5,071 bases of DNA from an uncultured Sphingobacteriia bacterium (lineage in GTDB: Bacteria > Bacteroidota > Bacteroidia > Chitinophagales > Chitinophagaceae): assembly GCA_945957225.1 (NCBI GenBank), contig CAMFKK010000222.1, forward strand, positions 1 to 5,071, read 5' to 3'. This document shows, piece after piece, positions 1 to 5,071 of this stretch. The translations under genes were made by a program, and so were the position numbers. The notes below the pieces were generated by a model, which was not told where the DNA came from, did no database searches, and saw only the letters and a program-made list of their open reading frames with translations. How positions within the stretch are numbered: the first letter of the stretch is position 1; every line of letters begins with the position of its first letter.

Positions 1-1
1 G

Positions 2-3000
2 GATAAGGGTTGGAGCCTGACCATTCAATCTTCTAATGGAAGAAAAGCCGTATTGGTAGGGGTAGATGCCATTGGTCATCCCAAATATTATATTAGTCAA
101 AATAATAGTATCGCGGCAGCAACAACTAAAACCAACCAATTGTGGCCTGGTGGAAGTACTGGTCTCAACCTGAGCGGATCAAGTGCTGGATTAAAAAACA
201 AATTGGGTATTTGGGACGAGGGTAAAATTCTGACTACCCATGTTGAATTAACTGGTAGGGTTACTCAAAAAGACAATGCCAGTTCTTTGGCGGACCACGC
301 CACACACGTGGCGGGCACCATGATGGCAACCGGCATCAATGCCAACGCAAAAGGAATGGCTTATGCCATGCCCGGTTTGGTGGCATATGATTTTGACAAT
401 GATTTTTCAGAAATGTTTGCTGAAGCGGCTAACTTAATTCTCTCTAACCATTCCTATGGTATTATTGCAGGATGGAATTACAATAGCAGTTTTAGCCGAT
501 GGGAATTCTGGGGAAGGGCTGGAGAAAATGAGGACTATAAATTTGGCTATTATAGTGAAGACGCTCAGATTCTGGATTCCATTGCTTACAATGCGCCTAA
601 CTATTTAATTGTAAAAGCTGCGGGAAATAATCGGGCATACAATGGACCAGAGGAAGGTGCCAAATATTATAGATACAATGCTACTAACCAGATGGTTGAA
701 GCGGGTAATAGACCTGCAGGCATTAGTAGTAATGATGCTTTTGGTTCCATTGCATGGGATGCCAATGCCAAGAATATTTTAACCGTTGGAGCTGTGGAGG
801 GAATTCCAGGGGGATACAATAGAAAAGAAGACGTGGTCATGTCTAGTTTTAGCAGTTGGGGGCCAACTGATGACGGAAGAATCAAACCAGATTTAGTGGC
901 CGATGGGGTTCAGGTATATTCTACCAATGCCAGTTCAAATACTGGATATGATTCCCGTAATGGCACTTCTCATTCCTCTCCAAATGCAACAGGATCCTTA
1001 TTGTTATTACAAGAATATTGGTCAAAATTAAAAGCAGGTGCATTTATGCGATCTGCTACCCTCAAGGGTTTGGCCATTCATAGTGCAGATGAAGCGGGTA
1101 GTTTTCCTGGACCTGATTATAGATATGGATGGGGTTTGTTAAATGTTGAAAAAGCTGCAAACATGATTACGGCTGCAGTGAGTTCAAATAATGCCAGTAC
1201 TAGTGAACATTTGATTTATGAAAACAATCTGAGCAATGGTCAGAGCTTTTCTACTACGGTGATAGCATCGGGTAAATCGCCTTTGGCGGCAACCATAAGC
1301 TGGACTGACCCCAAGGGAACGGTTGAGACCGTGAATATGCTCAATAATCCTGCAAAAAAATTGGTGAATGATTTGGATATTAGAATAACCAAGGGCAGTA
1401 GAATTTATTTGCCCTGGATCCTAAACCCTGCAAGTCCTGCTTTATCCGCATCCAGGGGAGATAATATTACTGATAATGTTGAAAGAATTAATATTGATAG
1501 TACCATTCCTGGCGAAACGTATACCATTACTGTTACCCATAAGGGTAGTTTACAAAGAGGGCAGCAAGCTTATTCCCTGATGATTAGTGGTGGTGGTGGT
1601 GGTGCTTATTGCGTCTCAGCACCAACCAGTAATACTGGTGCCAGAATTGATAGTGTGGTGATTGGTAGTTTGAAATATGAGAACCCTGCCGGTTGTACCA
1701 GTTATACCAATGCCACCAATTATAGTGGCGATATTGAAACTTCCCAACCACTATCGCTGCGCGTAAAAACCAGTAGTTGTGACGCCAGTAATAATCCTAG
1801 AATTGTGACTGTTTTTATTGACTTTAATAATAATGGGGTATTTGATGCATCAGAAAAAATTGCCCAAAGTGCTGCATTGAGTGCCAATACCACATTTGCA
1901 ACCAATATCACAACTCCAGTGGGATTACCAACCGGGGCCATTTATTTAATGCGCGTGATAGTACAAGAGACCAGTCTAGCTTCAGACGTAAATCCATGTG
2001 GTAATTATGGCAAGGGAGAAACAGCTGATTTTAGTTTGCGTGTGGTTGCTGCTTCTAATGATATGAGTATGACTGGAATCATTGCTCCTAGTTCTGGCAA
2101 TTGCGGAATTGATGGACAATACCTGACTATCTCTGTTAAGAATAATGGCACTGTAGACCAAAGCAATCTTCCATTTACAGCAACCATTAGTAATGGCAGC
2201 ACTACTATTGCCAATTTCTCAACGGTTTTCAAAGGAACATTGCCTGCTTTGACTAGCATGGATTATACTTTTCCAACTGCTTTTAATACCATCCCAGGAA
2301 CCACCTATTCCATTAGCAGTACTGTAAACATGGTAGGTGACCAGAACCCTGCAAACAATACCATTAGTAGTACGCTACAAACTGCCGCCAAACCAAGTAC
2401 AGCAACTGCTGCAGCAACTATTTGTAACAATAATGCTTTGTTGAAAGTCTTGAACCCATCGCTTTCCAGCAATTATTATTGGTACAATTCTCCCACTGCT
2501 ACAACGGCATTTGCAGTTGGCGCTTCCGTTAATACCAGCAATATTCCCAGTAACAATACCTTTTACTTGGGTAAGGAGAATAGGGGCAGTTTGGGACCCA
2601 GTAACAAACTGGTCTTCCCCAATGGCGGATACAATTATTTTAGTGGCAACTATATCAACTTTAGAAATGATGTGCCATTGACTATTGAAAGCGCCAAACT
2701 TTATACCGGCTATCCTGGTACCATTATTTTTACTGTGGCCAATTATGTTGGTCCAGATGGTCAGGGTGGTTATAACTATTTCCCCTTATCAGAAGTAGAG
2801 TTAAAAGTAGAAGCCAGTAATCCCACCCCAGCCATGGGAGCTGTTACAGGCAATCCTGTTGGGGATACGGGCAAAGTATATAGACTAAACCTACCAGTAA
2901 ATACCACAGGTGATCATATTTTAATCATCAACTGTTTGGATAATGCTACCATCTTTAGGAATAATGGAATTACCGGAAACTCCTATCCCTTTAGTATTCC

Positions 3001-3622
3001 AAATGTGATGTCAATCACGGGTAATAGTGCGGTCAATAGCAATAATGTAGCGGATACAAATTTCTACAAACAGTTTTATTATTTCTTGTACGACATTAAA
3101 GTAAATACCAATGACTGTGTGAGTGATAGAGTGCCAATAGTTGCCAATTTACCATTGGTACCCGTTATTTCTTTGGTAGGCGATTCTTTGTTTAGCAGTT
3201 TACCAAATGGCAACCAATGGTATTTGAATGATACCTTAATTGCTGGAGCTACTAGATCAAGTATCAAGCCCATTAGAAATGGAGTTTACAAATCTATAGT
3301 AACCGATGCCAGTGGTTGCGGGCAGATTTCCAACAATATCAATTTTCAAAATGGCGTCATCCCAGATGATATATTCTTATCTGTTTCACCCAACCCTAAT
3401 AAGGGCAGGTTCCAGGTTAGTTTTGAAGTATTTGAAAAAAATGATCTGAGTCTGGAAATATTTAATAGTGTTGGTCAGAAATTATTGGAGCAGGCCTATC
3501 CCGGTTTCAATGGAAAATTCACCAAAACCATCTACTTGGAACAGGCTGCTGCTGGACTTTATGTCTTGAAAATCAGGTATAACAATAAAACTTATTTAAA
3601 GAAATTCCTGATTCAACGTTAA
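2..3622 (+). CDS. T9SS-secreted subtilisin-like (S8) serine protease with multi-domain tail, 5' partial
   Basis: This is an extracellular serine endopeptidase of family S8, probably KP-43-like. The frame is open from base 2, so the start codon lies upstream; the TTG at 53 is internal. Catalytic residues: Asp in IWDEG (215-217), His in HATHVAGT (296-298), oxyanion Asn in AAGNN (626-628) and Ser in NGTSHSSP (968-970). The S8 domain closes at YGWGLLN (~1124-1147). Next come a jelly-roll-like beta-sandwich (~1196-1588), five Gly codons, a GEVED domain (1607-2047; four Cys, DFNNNGVFD at 1820-1846, GETADF) and a CARDB-like domain (~2054-2380). An Ig-like domain (~2390-3151) appears split by an insertion, and a small Ig-like domain follows (~3161-3346). 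The end is a T9SS type A sorting domain (~3374-3619: SPNPNKGRF, IFNSVGQ, AAGLYVLKI, KKFLIQR), which directs outer-membrane export and is normally cleaved. The signal peptide and any propeptide are outside the window. Substrate is unknown. S8 and T9SS calls are firm; CARDB and Ig boundaries are approximate. Confidence 0.95.
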   Translation, partial: DKGWSLTIQSSNGRKAVLVGVDAIGHPKYYISQNNSIAAATTKTNQLWPGGSTGLNLSGSSAGLKNKLGIWDEGKILTTHVELTGRVTQKDNASSLADHATHVAGTMMATGINANAKGMAYAMPGLVAYDFDNDFSEMFAEAANLILSNHSYGIIAGWNYNSSFSRWEFWGRAGENEDYKFGYYSEDAQILDSIAYNAPNYLIVKAAGNNRAYNGPEEGAKYYRYNATNQMVEAGNRPAGISSNDAFGSIAWDANAKNILTVGAVEGIPGGYNRKEDVVMSSFSSWGPTDDGRIKPDLVADGVQVYSTNASSNTGYDSRNGTSHSSPNATGSLLLLQEYWSKLKAGAFMRSATLKGLAIHSADEAGSFPGPDYRYGWGLLNVEKAANMITAAVSSNNASTSEHLIYENNLSNGQSFSTTVIASGKSPLAATISWTDPKGTVETVNMLNNPAKKLVNDLDIRITKGSRIYLPWILNPASPALSASRGDNITDNVERINIDSTIPGETYTITVTHKGSLQRGQQAYSLMISGGGGGAYCVSAPTSNTGARIDSVVIGSLKYENPAGCTSYTNATNYSGDIETSQPLSLRVKTSSCDASNNPRIVTVFIDFNNNGVFDASEKIAQSAALSANTTFATNITTPVGLPTGAIYLMRVIVQETSLASDVNPCGNYGKGETADFSLRVVAASNDMSMTGIIAPSSGNCGIDGQYLTISVKNNGTVDQSNLPFTATISNGSTTIANFSTVFKGTLPALTSMDYTFPTAFNTIPGTTYSISSTVNMVGDQNPANNTISSTLQTAAKPSTATAAATICNNNALLKVLNPSLSSNYYWYNSPTATTAFAVGASVNTSNIPSNNTFYLGKENRGSLGPSNKLVFPNGGYNYFSGNYINFRNDVPLTIESAKLYTGYPGTIIFTVANYVGPDGQGGYNYFPLSEVELKVEASNPTPAMGAVTGNPVGDTGKVYRLNLPVNTTGDHILIINCLDNATIFRNNGITGNSYPFSIPNVMSITGNSAVNSNNVADTNFYKQFYYFLYDIKVNTNDCVSDRVPIVANLPLVPVISLVGDSLFSSLPNGNQWYLNDTLIAGATRSSIKPIRNGVYKSIVTDASGCGQISNNINFQNGVIPDDIFLSVSPNPNKGRFQVSFEVFEKNDLSLEIFNSVGQKLLEQAYPGFNGKFTKTIYLEQAAAGLYVLKIRYNNKTYLKKFLIQR
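1589..1603 (+). repeat. (GGT)5 triplet run encoding a five-Gly hinge
   Basis: Five tandem GGT codons follow an AGT and precede GCT. They encode a run of five glycines between the protease's C-terminal beta-sandwich (ending YSLMIS) and the GEVED domain (starting AYC). The likely role is a flexible linker between the protease part and the accessory domains. Slippage here would change hinge length in whole codons without breaking the frame. It is a very short simple repeat and may have no further meaning. Confidence 0.6.
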
Positions 3623-3642
3623 AAAGACTGAAAAAGAATAAA

Positions 3643-3684
3643 TAATACAATAAAGGCAACCAAGTGGCTGCCTTTATTGTATTA
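3643..3684 (+). terminator. Rho-independent-type terminator hairpin after the protease gene
   Basis: A perfect 16-bp inverted repeat pairs 3643-3658 (TAATACAATAAAGGCA) with 3669-3684 (TGCCTTTATTGTATTA). Inside it an A/C mismatch is followed by two further G-C pairs (3660-3661 with 3666-3667) closing an AAGT loop. It begins 20 bases after the stop codon at 3620-3622. The inner GGCA/TGCC core flanked by AAA/TTT is a usual Bacteroidota terminator shape. The 3' side has no clean U tract beyond the CCTTTATTGTATT of the stem itself. An A-rich stretch lies just 5' (3621-3642), so on the minus strand the hairpin would be followed by a T-rich run; it could work in both directions, though no minus-strand gene is seen. 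It should separate the two genes transcriptionally. Confidence 0.82.
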
Positions 3685-3694
3685 AACAAATCAA

Positions 3695-3702
3695 TATCTT
3701 AG
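3695..3702 (+). promoter_or_regulatory. Weak candidate Bacteroidota -7 element (TATCTTAG)
   Basis: TATCTTAG matches the Bacteroidota -7 consensus TAnnTTTG at five of six defined positions and ends 20 bases before the ATG at 3723. That would give a very short leader. The nearest upstream TTG (3677-3679) lies only 15 bases away, less than the usual spacing to a -33 element, and sits inside the terminator stem. A five-of-six match is not rare in AT-rich DNA. It is listed because a terminator just upstream means the second gene needs its own promoter, or read-through, and this is the best candidate in the gap. Confidence 0.22.
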
Positions 3703-3722
3703 AGCATTAATATCCCTCATTT

Positions 3723-5071
3723 ATGAAAAGAAGGCTCCTCCTTATTACAGCTGTGGTAACTTTTGTTGGCATTGGTCTAATGGTTAAAAAGAACGGTTTA
3801 CGTTTTTGGAGGGAGAAGACCTTCAAAGAGGCTTGGTTAGAAAAACAGGCTTCTGGTGAATCAGAGGAAGAAGACGAAAATCCTGAACAAAAAGCGGCTG
3901 TACAAGCTGCTAGATGGCAATATGAATTTGATTTGCTAAAAGACCCAAAAACGGGTAAGATTCCTGCAAATGCATTTAAGGATGAAATGAAACAAGCCAT
4001 GAGTCTACCCGTTTCTTTAGAATCCTTTTCTGTTAGAAATGGTGTGGTTAGAACAGCAAATGGTGTAAATACTCCAACAAGCAATACTTACTTAAAAGCC
4101 GGCCCTAATAATATTGGAGGTAGAACCAGGGCTTTTGCATTTGATAAGCGTTTTAATGGCAGTACCAACCAAGTCATCATTGCTGGTTGTGTCAGTGGCG
4201 GTATTATGCGTTCTACAGATGCAGGAGCAACTTGGGATTTGGTTACCCCTTCTCAACAGATCCATAGTTTTACGGCAATTGCACAGGATCCTAGAACCGG
4301 TTCTCAAGATACTTGGTATGCAGGAACAGGTGAAGCCATTGGTAACTCTGCAGGTTCTAGTGGTGCATTCTTTTATGGTCATGGCATTTTCAAGTCTATA
4401 GATAATGGTGCAACTTGGACGGCTTTAACTTCTACCCAATCTACCCTAGAATCTTTTAATAACGCATTTGATATTGTTCATAAAATTGTGGTACATCCTG
4501 TTACTGGAGACGTCTATGTTGCAGCACAAAATACCATTCAAAGATCTCAGAATGGGGGCACTTCATGGTCTGTAGTAAAAGGAACATTGGGTGGTAATAC
4601 GTTAACTGGAAATACTGATGTTGCTATAAAGGCCGATGGTTCTAAAATCTATGTTGGATTTCATTTAAAAAATACCAATGATCGTGGTGTATGGGAATCA
4701 GCCACAGGCGATGCTGGTTCTTGGACGGCTATTGCGGGTAATGTAGCAGAAACTCCTGCTGGATTCAAACAAAATACAGGCACTGCTAACTGGGGTAGAA
4801 TCTTGTTGGCTTTAGCCCCCTCCAATAATAATATCTTATACGTTTTGTATGAGAATGGAAATGAGTTAAGTGCTTCTGTTTCTGAAGTAGACCTTTTTAA
4901 AATGGAAGTGATTGGTGGATTACCACAATGGACCAATCTTTCCGCCTTTATGCCTGTGGGAACTGGAACTGGAGGTGGTGTAGATTTACAAGGTGCGTAT
5001 AATATGATGGTGGCTGTTAAACCAGATGATCCCAATATGGTATTTATTGGAGGTACCAATTTATATAGGTC
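3723..5071 (+). CDS. Exported or membrane-anchored sortilin-like/BNR (Asp-box) beta-propeller protein, 3' partial
   Basis: 449 complete codons are visible, with no stop before the right edge. The ATG at 3723 is the first in frame after a TAA at 3708-3710, and it puts a basic start (MKRR) before a hydrophobic stretch (residues ~5-20). That stretch is a signal peptide or anchor; no clear AxA cleavage site is seen. No Shine-Dalgarno sequence precedes it. Residues ~45-60 are acidic (GESEEEDE). A helical stretch follows (RWQYEFDLLKDPKTGKIP, 64-81), then GPNNIGGRTRAFAFD (127-141), which opens the propeller. Asp-boxes follow: STDAGATW (164-171), SIDNGATW (225-232) and a degenerate SQNGGTSW (275-282), with a looser blade near 326-334. 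The visible end, GGTNLYR, looks like the lead-in to another Asp-box. This layout is common in large secreted Bacteroidota proteins that end in a T9SS tail, so such a tail may follow beyond the window. Asp-box propellers occur in sialidases, other glycosidases and binding proteins; no catalytic motif is recognised, so no enzyme activity is claimed. Confidence 0.9.
   Translation, partial: MKRRLLLITAVVTFVGIGLMVKKNGLRFWREKTFKEAWLEKQASGESEEEDENPEQKAAVQAARWQYEFDLLKDPKTGKIPANAFKDEMKQAMSLPVSLESFSVRNGVVRTANGVNTPTSNTYLKAGPNNIGGRTRAFAFDKRFNGSTNQVIIAGCVSGGIMRSTDAGATWDLVTPSQQIHSFTAIAQDPRTGSQDTWYAGTGEAIGNSAGSSGAFFYGHGIFKSIDNGATWTALTSTQSTLESFNNAFDIVHKIVVHPVTGDVYVAAQNTIQRSQNGGTSWSVVKGTLGGNTLTGNTDVAIKADGSKIYVGFHLKNTNDRGVWESATGDAGSWTAIAGNVAETPAGFKQNTGTANWGRILLALAPSNNNILYVLYENGNELSASVSEVDLFKMEVIGGLPQWTNLSAFMPVGTGTGGGVDLQGAYNMMVAVKPDDPNMVFIGGTNLYR

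Noticed and set aside
53..55. TTG as a possible start codon of the protease gene
   Set aside because: The same frame continues without a stop to base 2 and reads as sensible family sequence (GWSLTIQSSNGRKAVLVGVD). There is no signal peptide after 53. The gene is cut by the window edge.
2183..2375. Recurring ACCATTAGTA/ACCATTAGCAGTAC-like strings
   Set aside because: They encode recurring Thr-Ile-Ser-Ser strands in the CARDB-like domain with the same preferred codons. Spacing is irregular and copies are imperfect, so this is not a DNA repeat array.
3707..4084. A 125-codon open frame on the minus strand with hydrophobic and Ser-rich stretches
   Set aside because: It is antisense to the N-terminus of the propeller protein. 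Its Ser run is simply the complement of the acidic codons (GAA/GAG/GAC), and its hydrophobic parts mirror other coding sequence.
4114..4401. Plus-strand 95-codon open frame, and an antisense one over 4092-4382
   Set aside because: Both overlap the first Asp-box blades of the real gene in other frames and have no family resemblance.
4661..5059. A 132-codon open frame on the minus strand
   Set aside because: It lies wholly opposite the propeller gene, whose plus-strand translation shows recognisable blades. The minus-strand product has low-complexity Pro/Ser/Thr content and no recognisable domain.
1..5071. Search for tRNA, rRNA, CRISPR, insertion sequence ends, toxin-antitoxin or phage-defence modules
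   Set aside because: Nearly all of the window is accounted for by the two coding regions. The only gap is 100 bases and holds the terminator. No RNA fold, direct repeat array, transposase or paired small genes were seen.

Overview
The window carries two protein genes on the plus strand, both cut by a window edge, separated by a 100-base gap that holds a strong terminator hairpin. The organism is almost certainly a member of the Bacteroidota. The first protein ends in a type A sorting domain of the type IX secretion system (T9SS, the Por system), a system confined to that phylum. It also carries GEVED, CARDB-like and Ig-like modules typical of the phylum's secreted proteins. The second gene has no Shine-Dalgarno sequence, and the base composition is AT-rich. 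The style of the S8 protease and of the propeller protein would fit Chitinophagaceae or a relative, but that finer placement is an impression only.

Layout. Bases 1-3622: the C-terminal ~1206 residues of a large secreted subtilisin-like (S8) protease. Its frame is open through the left edge, so the true start lies upstream. The catalytic Asp, His, oxyanion Asn and Ser are all present. They are followed by a C-terminal beta-sandwich, a Gly hinge, a GEVED domain, a CARDB-like domain, an Ig-like domain with a large insertion, a second small Ig-like domain and the T9SS sorting tail. Bases 3623-3722: a 16-bp-stem hairpin (3643-3684), then about 38 bases with at most a weak promoter candidate. Bases 3723-5071: the first 449 residues of a second exported or membrane-anchored protein, with an N-terminal hydrophobic segment, an acidic linker, a short helical region and the opening blades of a sortilin-like/BNR (Asp-box) beta-propeller. 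It runs off the right edge.

How they relate. Both products are predicted to act outside the cytoplasm, and both belong to families common among Bacteroidota T9SS cargo. The terminator argues for separate transcription units, so a joint function is not shown. I see no RNA gene, mobile element, CRISPR array or toxin-antitoxin or defence module. I do not see evidence of a new biological system here. The most notable points are the nested Ig-like architecture and some active-site variants in the protease.
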